DNA of 17,858 bases from Acidimicrobiia bacterium (GTDB lineage Bacteria > Actinomycetota > Acidimicrobiia > Spongiisociales > SHLN01). Shown here piece after piece: positions 6,148 to 13,372 of this stretch. The notes beneath the pieces are model-generated. The model was not told where the DNA came from, did no database searches, and saw only the letters and a list, made by a program, of their open reading frames with translations. A program made the translations under genes and the position numbers. The DNA lies in NCBI GenBank assembly GCA_030623545.1, contig JAUXLW010000005.1:1-17858 (forward strand). Reading direction: 5' to 3'. Within the stretch, counting starts at the first letter, position 1. Every line of letters starts with the position of its first letter.

Positions 6148-7108
6148 GCAAATAGCCCCGAATCTGTTCAATCGTTTCCTTCGGATCGCCATTGGATGTG
6201 AAGCCGGCAGCGCGGGCATGGCCGCCGCCTCCGAAAGCCAGTGCCAGGCTCCCGACGTCAACCACAGCCCGGGAGCGCAAACTGGCCTTGGTGCCTTCCG
6301 GCGTTTGCTTGAGGAGCACGGCAACGTCTGCTTCGCGGGCAATCCTGATGTAATCGATAAGGCCCTCGACCTCCTCAGGAGCGAGGCCGGCTTCGGCCAG
6401 GTCGTCGTCGTGGAGCACCGACCACACCAGCGAAAGTTCCACCTCGAGTTTCGCCCGTCGCTGAACGGCGGCGGCCACGGCCAGATACGCGAAGGGGGCG
6501 TTTTCGAACACCATCCTTCCGATCAAGTAGGGATCCGCCCCGGACTCGACGAGGTCGGCGGCCATTCGAAAGACCTCGGCCGTGGTCGTGGAATATTGGA
6601 ATCTGCCGGTGTCGGTTACCAGCCCCACGTGTAAGCATGAGGCAATATCGGCGTCGATCTCCCAGCCGAGCTCCTGAATCAAGTCGAAGGCCAGCACGGC
6701 AGTTGCCGCCGCACCCGGGTCGATGATGTCTATGTGACCGAACCCCTCATTAGTGATGTGATGGTCAACAACGATGAGCGTTTCCGCGGCCCCGGCGGGT
6801 ACCGAGAGCTCACCAAGGCGTTCACGGTCTGCAGCGTCGAAGGTGATCATGACCTCCGGCGCAGTGGGGAATTGGTCCGGCGGAACGAACACTTCCACCG
6901 GCAGGAAAGAAAAGCTATCCGCAAGGACGAAAGGTTCCCCAAAGCTGACGACGACTTCCTTTCCGGCTTTGGCCGCGGCCAAAGCAAAACCCAGAGCCGA
7001 GCCCAGAGCATCACCATCGGGGTTCACGTGACAGGTGACTGCAACGCTCTTCGCATCGGCCACGGCGCCGGCCGCGGCTTTGATCTGCTCGGCCAGCGCT
7101 TCATCCAT
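6137..7108 (-). CDS. nrnA: DHH-family oligoribonuclease / pAp phosphatase
   Basis: A 323-residue cytoplasmic DHH/DHHA1 phosphoesterase of the NrnA type, which degrades short RNA oligonucleotides and dephosphorylates 3'-phosphoadenosine 5'-phosphate. Metal-binding motifs are all visible: CHVNPDGDALGS (26-37), FDAADRERLG (90-99), VDHH (114-117) and GLVTDTGRF (162-170). The DHHA1 domain carries the GGGGHARAAGF signature (293-303). Length matches the family. The ATG at 7108 begins MDEALAEQIKAAA and overlaps the rbfA stop by eight bases. The open frame upstream to 7288 is the out-of-frame shadow of rbfA and shows no family similarity. In this operon the gene follows rbfA, as in most Gram-positive genomes. 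If the plus-strand sulfotransferase-like gene uses PAPS, this enzyme could recycle its pAp by-product, which is an inference from biochemistry only. Confidence 0.93.
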   Translation of the reverse strand: MDEALAEQIKAAAGAVADAKSVAVTCHVNPDGDALGSALGFALAAAKAGKEVVVSFGEPFVLADSFSFLPVEVFVPPDQFPTAPEVMITFDAADRERLGELSVPAGAAETLIVVDHHITNEGFGHIDIIDPGAAATAVLAFDLIQELGWEIDADIASCLHVGLVTDTGRFQYSTTTAEVFRMAADLVESGADPYLIGRMVFENAPFAYLAVAAAVQRRAKLEVELSLVWSVLHDDDLAEAGLAPEEVEGLIDYIRIAREADVAVLLKQTPEGTKASLRSRAVVDVGSLALAFGGGGHARAAGFTSNGDPKETIEQIRGYLREH

Positions 7109-7454
7109 GCTCGTGGTCTCGCACGATGCGCAGAACTTCCTCCATGTGCAAGCCAGCGGCGATCGACGGGTCCACTCTGAACTCGAGCCGGGGAGTGTAT
7201 TTGAGGCGGATCTGGGCCCCCATTCTCGACTGCACACGCACCGTGGCCCTGGACAAGGCCCGCGAGGACTCTTCCTGTTGAGTCTCATCTCCCATCGCCG
7301 TGTAGTACACCCTTGCCGAGCGCAAATCGGGCGACGTATCGACTCCTGTGACTGTCACGAAACCCACGGCAGGGTCTTTGAGCTCACGGATCTCTTCTGC
7401 CACCACTTCACGCAGCAGCTCGTTCACGCGCTGCATGCGAGAACCGCCCCTCAT
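7101..7454 (-). CDS. rbfA: 30S ribosome-binding factor A
   Basis: RbfA, a small KH-like protein (117 residues) that binds the pre-30S subunit and assists 16S rRNA 5'-end maturation. Typical features are SRMQRVNELLREVVAEEI at the N-terminus, KDPAVGFVTVTGVDTSPDL (a classic RbfA block), ARVYYTAMGD, and the C-terminal LKYTPRLEFRVDPSIAAG. The ATG at 7454 overlaps the ylxP stop codon (ATGA), consistent with coupling; a second ATG six codons later (7436) has an AGGGGCGG stretch upstream and is the alternative. The longer open frame to 7598 is an artefact of reading through ylxP in another frame. Lies between ylxP and nrnA as expected. Confidence 0.93.
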   Translation of the reverse strand: MRGGSRMQRVNELLREVVAEEIRELKDPAVGFVTVTGVDTSPDLRSARVYYTAMGDETQQEESSRALSRATVRVQSRMGAQIRLKYTPRLEFRVDPSIAAGLHMEEVLRIVRDHEHG

Positions 7455-7750
7455 GGCTGCTCGAGATGCGAGATGCCGACCTCGAGCACCTCGACGTCGG
7501 GCCGGGCTTCGAGCTGGCGCTGGATACTGTGCAGCAGTCGTTGAAGATGGCCCGCCTGCGGGGCTACGGCCACAACCCCGATAGTCGTGCGCTGCCATTG
7601 GTCCTGGTGGTCCACCTCCGAGATCCCAATCGCAGGGAACGACCTACGCAGGTCGGTAGTCACCATCCGGAGCCGATGCCGCTTTTCCTTGAGAGAACGG
7701 ACGGCGGGAATTCGGAGCTCGGCCCGGAGAGCAGCTGCGTGCATTGCCAT
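7451..7750 (-). CDS. ylxP: DUF503 family protein (YlxP)
   Basis: A 99-residue protein of the DUF503/YlxP family, whose biochemical role is poorly defined but which almost always sits between infB and rbfA, suggesting a link to ribosome assembly or translation initiation. Family marks are ELRIPAVRSLKEKRHRLR near the start and ISEVDHQDQWQRTTIGVVAV in the middle, followed by HLQRLLHSIQRQLE. The start at 7750 is supported by a perfect AGGAGG five bases upstream, in the nine-base gap after infB. It is the best ribosome binding site in the operon. The stop codon overlaps the rbfA start. Small and complete. Confidence 0.92.
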   Translation of the reverse strand: MAMHAAALRAELRIPAVRSLKEKRHRLRMVTTDLRRSFPAIGISEVDHQDQWQRTTIGVVAVAPQAGHLQRLLHSIQRQLEARPDVEVLEVGISHLEQP

Positions 7751-7755
7751 ATGGG

Positions 7756-7761
7756 CCTCCT
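7756..7761 (-). promoter_or_regulatory. Consensus Shine-Dalgarno AGGAGG for ylxP
   Basis: Perfect AGGAGG on the minus strand, five bases before the ylxP ATG, overlapping the infB stop codon by two bases. It fixes the ylxP start. Confidence 0.7.
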
Positions 7762-9814
7762 AAACGCGCGCTACCTCACGGACCAAATACGACTCGAGCA
7801 CATCCCCCTCCTTGATGTCTCGAAAATTCTCCAGCCCGATGCCACATTCAAATCCGGCCGCAACCTCACGGACATCGTCCTTGAACCTCCGCAACGAGGC
7901 AATCGTGCCGTCGTACACCACCACGCCATCCCGCACAAGGCGCACCTTGGCGCCGCGTGCCATCTGGCCCTCCGTGACAAAAGACCCGGCAACGGTGCCC
8001 AGCCTCGGGGCCCGGAAGGTCGCCCGCACCTCGGCAAGGCCCAGGATGTCCTCCACCTCCTCAGGTGCTAGCTCACCCACCAGCATCTGTTCGACTTCGT
8101 CGAGCAGCTCATAAATGATTCGGTAGGTGCGTAGATCGACACGCTTGTCTTCGGCCAATCTCCTCGTCTTGCCATCAGGGCGGACGTTGAATCCAAAAAC
8201 AACGGCGTGCGAAGCCTCGGCCAGCAGCACGTCGCTCTCGTTGATTCCCCCGACCGCCGAATGCACCAGCGTGATCTTTCCGCCCTCTCGCGTGATCTCG
8301 ACGACCTTGTCGCGAATGGCTTCCAGGGACCCGCTGGCATCGGCCTTGACGATGAGTCGCAACTCTGCGTCATCGGCAGTTCGTAGTTCCTCGAGAAGCG
8401 AAGCCATCCGCTCCTGGGGAGTGGGTACCACGAGATTCCGAGCCCGAAGCTCATCGTAGGTGGCGCGGGCAATGCTCCGGGCTTCCTTGTCGTTGGGGGC
8501 TACCGAAAAGCGATCACCGGCATTGGGGAGGTCATCCCATCCCATCACCAGCACAGGGGTAGAGGGTCCGGCTTCTTTGAGTTGGGCGCCGGAGTCGTCG
8601 ATCATCGCTCGCACCCTGCCGGCTACCGGCCCGGCGACTATGGAATCGCCCACCTTGAGCGTGCCCCGCTGCACGATCACCGTGGCCACCGGGCCCCTCC
8701 CCTTCTCCAGGTTGCTTTCGATGACGACACCCTCCGGGTTGGCGGTGGGATTGGATTTGAGGTCCTCTAGCTCAGCCGTTAGCTCGATGAGCTCGAGCAG
8801 GTGGTCGAGGCCCTCACCCGACAGAGCAGACACTTCGGCCGAAAGCACCTCGCCGCCGAGCTCCTCCACCACGATCTCGTGCTCCGTCAGCTTTGCTCGG
8901 ACCGACTGAGAGTTGGCATTTGGCAGGTCGATCTTGTTAATCGCCACGACTATCGGTACCCCGGCGGCCTTGGCGTGGCTGATGGCCTCGGCGGTCTGCG
9001 GCATCACGCCGTCATCGGCAGCAACCACCAGGACCACAATGTCGGTGACGTTGGCCCCGCGAGCTCTCAAAGCAGTGAAGGCCTCGTGGCCCGGGGTGTC
9101 GATGAAAGAGAAGTGCTTGCCATTGTGTTCGAGTCGGTAGGCCCCGATATGTTGCGTGATCCTCCCGGCCTCTCCTTCAATCACGTTGGTATGCCGCAGA
9201 GTGTCAAGCAGCTGCGTCTTACCGTGATCTACGTGCCCCATGACGGTGATAACCGGCGGGCGTTGCTCCAGATCGGCGGCTGAGTCTTCGTCATGGATCT
9301 TGGCTCGCAGCGAGATCACCGCTGCCTCTTCCTCCTCAGGAGGTGCGGAGACGGTGACGAGATATCCGAACTGCTCGGCCAGCGGATCGAGCGCGTTCAC
9401 CGGGACCGGTTGGGGGCCGGCGGCCATCTCCCCCATCGCCACCAATGCCTTCACAACCGGCCCTACCGACTTATCCATGGCTTCTGCCAGGTCGGCAACC
9501 GTGACGTCATGCGGTACCTCGATGAGAGTCAACCCGTCGCCGCCGGCCGGCCCCTCACCGTCTGCTTCCGGGGCTGTGTCCTCTTCGGCCGCGTCGTCTT
9601 CGGCGGCCTCTTCCTCGACACCGGGTGTTCCCTCGTCGGTGCCCGGCTCTGCCGTCTCCTCCTGGTAGGAAAGTCGAACAAGGCCAACCTCGTCCTCATC
9701 CAGGCCGGACGATGCGGTCTTGACCTCTATCCCCAGCTCCTGGGCGCGTTCGAGAACTTCCTTCGACTCGAGATCTAGCTCGCGAGCGAGCTCGTAGATC
9801 CTCGTCTTAGCCAC
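7760..9814 (-). CDS. infB: Translation initiation factor IF-2
   Basis: IF-2 (684 residues), the GTPase that recruits initiator fMet-tRNA to the 30S subunit and promotes subunit joining. The order is: N-terminal IF2_N module AKTRIYELARELDLESKEVL (2-21); acidic Glu/Ala/Asp linker (about 52-92); second N-domain DVTVADLAEAMDKS (103-116); G domain with G1 GHVDHGKT (193-200), G3 DTPGHEAF (239-246), G4 NKID (293-296) and a G5-like SALSGEG; then beta-barrel and C-terminal domains. The switch I segment reads GEAGRITQHIGAY where GEAGGITQHIGAY is usual. The linker is much shorter than in Streptomyces-type IF-2, giving a length nearer to Bacillus. The GTG start at 9814 overlaps the nusA stop by eight bases and is preceded by a purine-rich GAAGGGG. 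No ylxR gene lies between nusA and infB. Confidence 0.96.
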   Translation of the reverse strand: MAKTRIYELARELDLESKEVLERAQELGIEVKTASSGLDEDEVGLVRLSYQEETAEPGTDEGTPGVEEEAAEDDAAEEDTAPEADGEGPAGGDGLTLIEVPHDVTVADLAEAMDKSVGPVVKALVAMGEMAAGPQPVPVNALDPLAEQFGYLVTVSAPPEEEEAAVISLRAKIHDEDSAADLEQRPPVITVMGHVDHGKTQLLDTLRHTNVIEGEAGRITQHIGAYRLEHNGKHFSFIDTPGHEAFTALRARGANVTDIVVLVVAADDGVMPQTAEAISHAKAAGVPIVVAINKIDLPNANSQSVRAKLTEHEIVVEELGGEVLSAEVSALSGEGLDHLLELIELTAELEDLKSNPTANPEGVVIESNLEKGRGPVATVIVQRGTLKVGDSIVAGPVAGRVRAMIDDSGAQLKEAGPSTPVLVMGWDDLPNAGDRFSVAPNDKEARSIARATYDELRARNLVVPTPQERMASLLEELRTADDAELRLIVKADASGSLEAIRDKVVEITREGGKITLVHSAVGGINESDVLLAEASHAVVFGFNVRPDGKTRRLAEDKRVDLRTYRIIYELLDEVEQMLVGELAPEEVEDILGLAEVRATFRAPRLGTVAGSFVTEGQMARGAKVRLVRDGVVVYDGTIASLRRFKDDVREVAAGFECGIGLENFRDIKEGDVLESYLVREVARV

Positions 9815-11060
9815 GTACCCCTTCTTCCTCGGCCTCGCTCAGATCTACAAGCTCATCCCCCGTGGCTTCTGCCGTCGAGCCGGTGTCGTCATCGGCTTCC
9901 TCCGACCCCTGTTCAGAGGACTCACTTGTCACATCGACAGCATCGGCTGTCGCGGCCTCCTCAACCACAGCAGCCTCATCCTTCGCGGTCTCCTCAACCA
10001 CAGCAGCCTCATCCTTCGCGGTCTCCTCAACCACAGCAGCCTCATCCGGGGCTGCTCCCTCTTCCTCATCGCTCGACTCAACCGGGAGCCCTTCCGGATT
10101 GCTCTCCGGACGGATATCAATGCGATATCCGGTCAGCCGGGCCGCCAGCCGGGCATTCTGTCCCTCTTTGCCAATCGCCAACGACAGCTGACCATCCGGG
10201 ACGATGACGATGGCCTCTTTCTCCTCTTCGTCCACCCGTACCTCCCGAACGCCTCGTACCGGGCTCAAGGCCTCCGCAATGAACTGCTTGATGTCGTCAC
10301 GGTGCTGCACCAGGTCAACCTTCTCGCCCCTCAGCTCATTGACCACCTGGCGCACGCGCGAGCCGCGAGCTCCGACGCAGGCTCCGACGGGGTCGACTGT
10401 CGGGTCGTTTGAAATCACCGCGAGCTTTGTGCGATGGCCGGCTTCCCTGGCGATCGCCTTGATCTCAACAACGCCGTCGAGCAGCTCCGGCACCTCGAGC
10501 TCGAAAAGCGCCTTTATGAAATCAGGATGGCTGCGGGACACGACGATCGGGGCACCTTTGCCCTCCTCCCGCACCTCGAGCACCAGAGCTTTGACCCGGG
10601 CGCCACGATCCAACCGCTCATACGGGATCCTCTCGGACGAGGGCATGATCGCTTCTGCATCACCGAGGTCGAGCATGGCGTAACGGTGGTCGACCTGTTG
10701 CACAATCCCGGTGACCAGGTCACCTTCCCTACCCTGGTAGCGCTCGTAGACCTGCTCCCGCTTGGCGTCACGCAATCGCTGCTGAATCACCTGCTTGGCG
10801 GTCTGGGCGGCGATGCGGCCAAAATCAGTGGGAGTGTCTTCCCACTCCCGGACGACGGTGCCGTCCTCGTCGAGCTCTTGCGCGTAGACGAGCATCTCGC
10901 CGGTATCAGGGTCGATCGTGACGCGGGCTTCCTCGGCAGCCCCCGGGCTCCGCTTGTAAGCGGAAACGAGCGCGTTAGCAAGCGCGTCGAGGATCGTTTC
11001 GACGGGAATGCCACGTTCCCTTTCCAACTGTTCAAGGGCTTCCATCATCTCAAAATGCAT
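9807..11060 (-). CDS. nusA: Transcription termination/antitermination factor NusA
   Basis: NusA (417 residues) binds RNA polymerase and nascent RNA to control pausing, intrinsic termination and antitermination. Domains in order: N-terminal polymerase-binding domain (about 1-100; IPVETILDALANALVSAYKR); S1 domain (around 110-175, GDLVTGIVQQVDHRYAMLDL); KH1 with VGACVGARGSRVRQVVNEL; KH2 with GQLSLAIGKEGQNARLAARL and GYRIDIRPES. The linking motif VVSRSHPDFIKALFELEVPEL is typical. Instead of helical repeats as in proteobacteria, the C-terminus is an acidic tail of about 85 residues containing a perfect 11-residue tandem repeat (DEAAVVEETAK). The ATG at 11060 lies two bases after the rimP stop. The 3' end overlaps infB by eight bases. 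Confidence 0.96.
   Translation of the reverse strand: MHFEMMEALEQLERERGIPVETILDALANALVSAYKRSPGAAEEARVTIDPDTGEMLVYAQELDEDGTVVREWEDTPTDFGRIAAQTAKQVIQQRLRDAKREQVYERYQGREGDLVTGIVQQVDHRYAMLDLGDAEAIMPSSERIPYERLDRGARVKALVLEVREEGKGAPIVVSRSHPDFIKALFELEVPELLDGVVEIKAIAREAGHRTKLAVISNDPTVDPVGACVGARGSRVRQVVNELRGEKVDLVQHRDDIKQFIAEALSPVRGVREVRVDEEEKEAIVIVPDGQLSLAIGKEGQNARLAARLTGYRIDIRPESNPEGLPVESSDEEEGAAPDEAAVVEETAKDEAAVVEETAKDEAAVVEEAATADAVDVTSESSEQGSEEADDDTGSTAEATGDELVDLSEAEEEGVRG
9958..10047. repeat. 33-bp tandem repeat in nusA acidic tail
   Basis: Two identical 33-base units (9958-9990, 9991-10023) followed by a 24-base partial third (10024-10047). In the nusA frame each unit encodes 11 residues, DEAAVVEETAK permuted, so gain or loss of a unit keeps the frame. 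The nucleotide identity is complete, including silent positions, which points to recent duplication rather than selection on the peptide alone. Confidence 0.85.
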
Positions 11061-11062
11061 GA

Positions 11063-11512
11063 CTACTTCTTTCCCGGTTTCGGCGGTGGCGTGAATTCGA
11101 GAACGGTTCGGGCGCCGGCGACTTCGTCATAGGCGATTGACGTTGACTCGCCGCCGACTTCCACGGTGAAGCTCTTGGCATCGGCATTCGTGAGCTCTCC
11201 ACGGAAGGTGTCCCCTGCCCTGGTCTTAGCTACCAGCTGGCGCCCTAGTGATTTCTGGAAATGGCGAGGGCGGCGCAGTTTTCGCTCCAGGCCCGGTGAA
11301 GTCACTTCGAGGTTGTATTTGCCGTCGATGAAGCCATCGGTCTCATCGAGGATGCGAGAGACGCCCCGGGAAACATCGGTTATGTGATCGAGATCAACAC
11401 CGTCCTCTGAGTCGATGACGACGCGCAGGGTCCTACCGGATAACTCGAGATCGTCCAGCTCCACTTGCTCTTCGGCCAGATAGGCCTCGATGGTCTCCCA
11501 CAGCCGATCCAC
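11063..11512 (-). CDS. rimP: Ribosome maturation factor RimP
   Basis: RimP (149 residues) is needed for late 30S subunit assembly. The core signature GKYNLEVTSPGLERKLRRPR (about 64-83) is followed by HFQKSLGRQLVAKTR and a C-terminal SH3-like beta domain (about 90-140). The N-terminal domain contains LRVVIDSEDGVDLDHITDVS. It starts at GTG 11512 with AAGGAA six bases upstream; no ATG is available close by in frame. First gene of the rimP-nusA-infB-ylxP-rbfA-nrnA-truB-ribF operon. A hairpin lies 19 bases upstream of the start, in the proS-rimP gap. The tail PPPKPGKK is short and basic. Confidence 0.93.
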   Translation of the reverse strand: MDRLWETIEAYLAEEQVELDDLELSGRTLRVVIDSEDGVDLDHITDVSRGVSRILDETDGFIDGKYNLEVTSPGLERKLRRPRHFQKSLGRQLVAKTRAGDTFRGELTNADAKSFTVEVGGESTSIAYDEVAGARTVLEFTPPPKPGKK

Positions 11513-11516
11513 GCAC

Positions 11517-11522
11517 TTCCTT
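11517..11522 (-). promoter_or_regulatory. Shine-Dalgarno AAGGAA for rimP
   Basis: AAGGAA on the minus strand lies four to ten bases before the GTG at 11512 and supports this non-ATG start. Confidence 0.5.
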
Positions 11523-11530
11523 ACATGAAA

Positions 11531-11551
11531 AGTGGGCGCCGGGCGCCCACT
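11531..11551 (-). terminator. GC-rich hairpin with short T-run, proS-rimP gap
   Basis: AGTGGGCGCC and GGCGCCCACT are exact reverse complements separated by one base; realistically eight or nine pairs around a loop of three to five bases. On the minus strand the stem is followed directly by TTTT. This is an intrinsic-terminator-like structure placed after proS and before rimP, in the direction of transcription. The T-run is short, so it may be partial, or act as an attenuator if a promoter lies at the TATAGT-like sequence (11575-11580) just upstream. On the plus strand no T-run follows. Confidence 0.5.
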
Positions 11552-11619
11552 TGCGTCCTCTTCAACTAGCGCGGACTATAGCAGCGAGGCCCCGGCTAAC
11601 TCAGGGGTGCGAGGCCGGT

Positions 11620-13332
11620 TCAGACAGGCTCCCGACCCTGCTCAACGAGCTCCACAAGGAGCCCAACGGCCTTGTCGAGGGAGACGTCTTGTTTCTCTCC
11701 ACTACGGCGGTCAAACAGCTCGGCGCTCTTGTCGGCCACTCCACGAGGCCCAACCGTGATGCGCAGGGGGATCCCGACCAGCTCGCTATCGGCAAACTTC
11801 ACCCCGGGCCGCTCGTCGCGGTCATCCAACAGGACCTCGACTCCGGCAGCCAGCAGCTGGCGGTAGATCTCGTCGGCTACCCCCATGGTTTCGCCATCGT
11901 CGGGCCGGATGACAGAAATCACAACCTCGAACGGCGCCACCTGCATGGGCCACTTGAGGCCGGCGTCATCGTGATAAGTCTCCGCCAGGGCGGCAAGGGA
12001 CCGCTCCAGGCCAATCCCGTAGGAACCCATCACGATGGTATTGGCAGTGCCTTCCTCCGCCAGCACTTCCGCCCCGAACGCTGCCGAATATCGCTCCCCG
12101 AGCTTAAAGATATGGCCCACCTCGATACCGCGGAGGATTTCAAGTGGATTGCCGCACTCCACACAGGCCTCTCCGGCTTCAATGGCTCGCAAATCGGACC
12201 ATTCATTGATGTTCAAATCGCGATCGACGTCGACGCCCCGGAAGTGGAATCCGTCCTCGTTGGCGCCGGTGGTCATGTTCGTTCGTCCCTTAAGGGCCGG
12301 ATCCGCCAGGATCCTGAACCCGGAGACTCCCACCGCGCCGAGGCTCCCCGGCTCCGCTCCCAGGCGTTCCTTGATCTCGTCGGGATTGGCCTGGCGAATC
12401 TCCAATGCGCCGGTGTGGTCGGCCAGCTTCTGCTCGACGAGGGCGTGATCCCCGCGCAGAAGGACTAACACAAACTCACCATCCAGGAAATACGTCAGGG
12501 ACTTCACCTGACGATCGGCCGGCGCCCCGCCTTCGAAGTTGGCGAGATCGTCAATCGTCTTGACTCCGGGTGTCGGGAACTTTTCCAACTCCCCGGGCTC
12601 ATCTGAGACTTCGTCCAGGCGGGCCGCCGCCGCTTCCATGTTGGCGGCGTAGTCGCCCGTCGGGCAAACAACGATTAAATCCTCACCGGCGTCGGTTCGA
12701 ACGATGAACTCGACCGACCCCGTCCCACCCATGAGACCGGAAGAAGCCGCTACGGGTATCGCCTCGAGGCCGAGGCGACGAAAGATATTGGCGTAGGCCT
12801 CGTGGTGGGCGTCAAAAGCGCGGTCGAGGCCGGCGGCGTCAATATCAAACGAGTACGAATCCTTCATGGTGAACTCGCGGGTCCGCAGCAGCCCGCTCTT
12901 GGGCCGGGGCTCGTCCCGAAACTTGGTCTGGATCTGATACCAGATCTGCGGCAGCTGTCGATAGGAGGCGAGTTCGAGAGCAAGACTTGTGAAGACCTCT
13001 TCGTGGGTCATGCCCAGCGCTAAGTCGCTTTGACGGCGATCCTGAAGGCGAAACATCTCTTCGCCAACCAGCTCCCATCGACCTGACTTCTGCCACAGCT
13101 CGGCGGGATGGATGGCGGGCAGCAGAAACTCCTGGGCGCCGATGGCATCCATCTCCTCTCGAACGATGGTGGCGATCTTGGCGCGGACCTTCACGGCGAG
13201 CGGTAGAAGCGAATAGACGCCCGCCATCAGCTGGCGCATGTACCCGGCCCGGGTCAGCAGCCGGTGACTCGCGGCCTCGGCATCGGCCGGGTCGTCTCGC
13301 AGTGTGGGAATATGAGCCTGGGACCAGCGCAT
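11620..13332 (-). CDS. proS: Prolyl-tRNA synthetase (bacterial type)
   Basis: Class II aminoacyl-tRNA synthetase charging tRNA-Pro (570 residues, usual for the bacterial type with an editing insertion). The N-terminal catalytic part has RLLTRAGYMRQLMAGVYSLLP and LLPAIHPAELWQKSGRW, then motif 2 with YQIQTKFRDEPRPKSGLLRT and REFTMKDSYSFD. An insertion of about 140 residues (about 240-380, KTIDDLANFEG...) corresponds to the Ala-tRNA-Pro editing domain. Motif 3 is seen as GSYGIGLERSLAALAE. The anticodon-binding domain closes the protein (PFEVVISVI, GVEVLLDDRDERPGVKFAD, GIPLRITVG). ATG at 13332. It lies 40 bases after rseP and is followed by the hairpin before rimP, so it is probably the last gene of the cdsA-dxr-rseP-proS unit. 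Confidence 0.96.
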   Translation of the reverse strand: MRWSQAHIPTLRDDPADAEAASHRLLTRAGYMRQLMAGVYSLLPLAVKVRAKIATIVREEMDAIGAQEFLLPAIHPAELWQKSGRWELVGEEMFRLQDRRQSDLALGMTHEEVFTSLALELASYRQLPQIWYQIQTKFRDEPRPKSGLLRTREFTMKDSYSFDIDAAGLDRAFDAHHEAYANIFRRLGLEAIPVAASSGLMGGTGSVEFIVRTDAGEDLIVVCPTGDYAANMEAAAARLDEVSDEPGELEKFPTPGVKTIDDLANFEGGAPADRQVKSLTYFLDGEFVLVLLRGDHALVEQKLADHTGALEIRQANPDEIKERLGAEPGSLGAVGVSGFRILADPALKGRTNMTTGANEDGFHFRGVDVDRDLNINEWSDLRAIEAGEACVECGNPLEILRGIEVGHIFKLGERYSAAFGAEVLAEEGTANTIVMGSYGIGLERSLAALAETYHDDAGLKWPMQVAPFEVVISVIRPDDGETMGVADEIYRQLLAAGVEVLLDDRDERPGVKFADSELVGIPLRITVGPRGVADKSAELFDRRSGEKQDVSLDKAVGLLVELVEQGREPV

Positions 13333-13372
13333 AGCGGCTGAGGATAGTTGTTACCGCTAGACAGTCCGCGGC

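Noticed and set aside
6148..6342. Extended start for truB
   Set aside because: The added residues are nrnA sequence in another frame; TruB homology begins immediately after the GTG at 6147.
7109..7288. Extended start for nrnA
   Set aside because: The added 60 residues are the rbfA coding region read in another frame and lie before the normal DHH-family N-terminus.
7455..7598. Extended start for rbfA
   Set aside because: The added 48 residues are ylxP sequence in another frame; the family N-terminus begins near the ATG at 7454.
11551..12468. Plus-strand open frame of 305 codons opposite proS
   Set aside because: Antisense shadow of the conserved prolyl-tRNA synthetase C-terminal half; no motifs or ribosome binding site.
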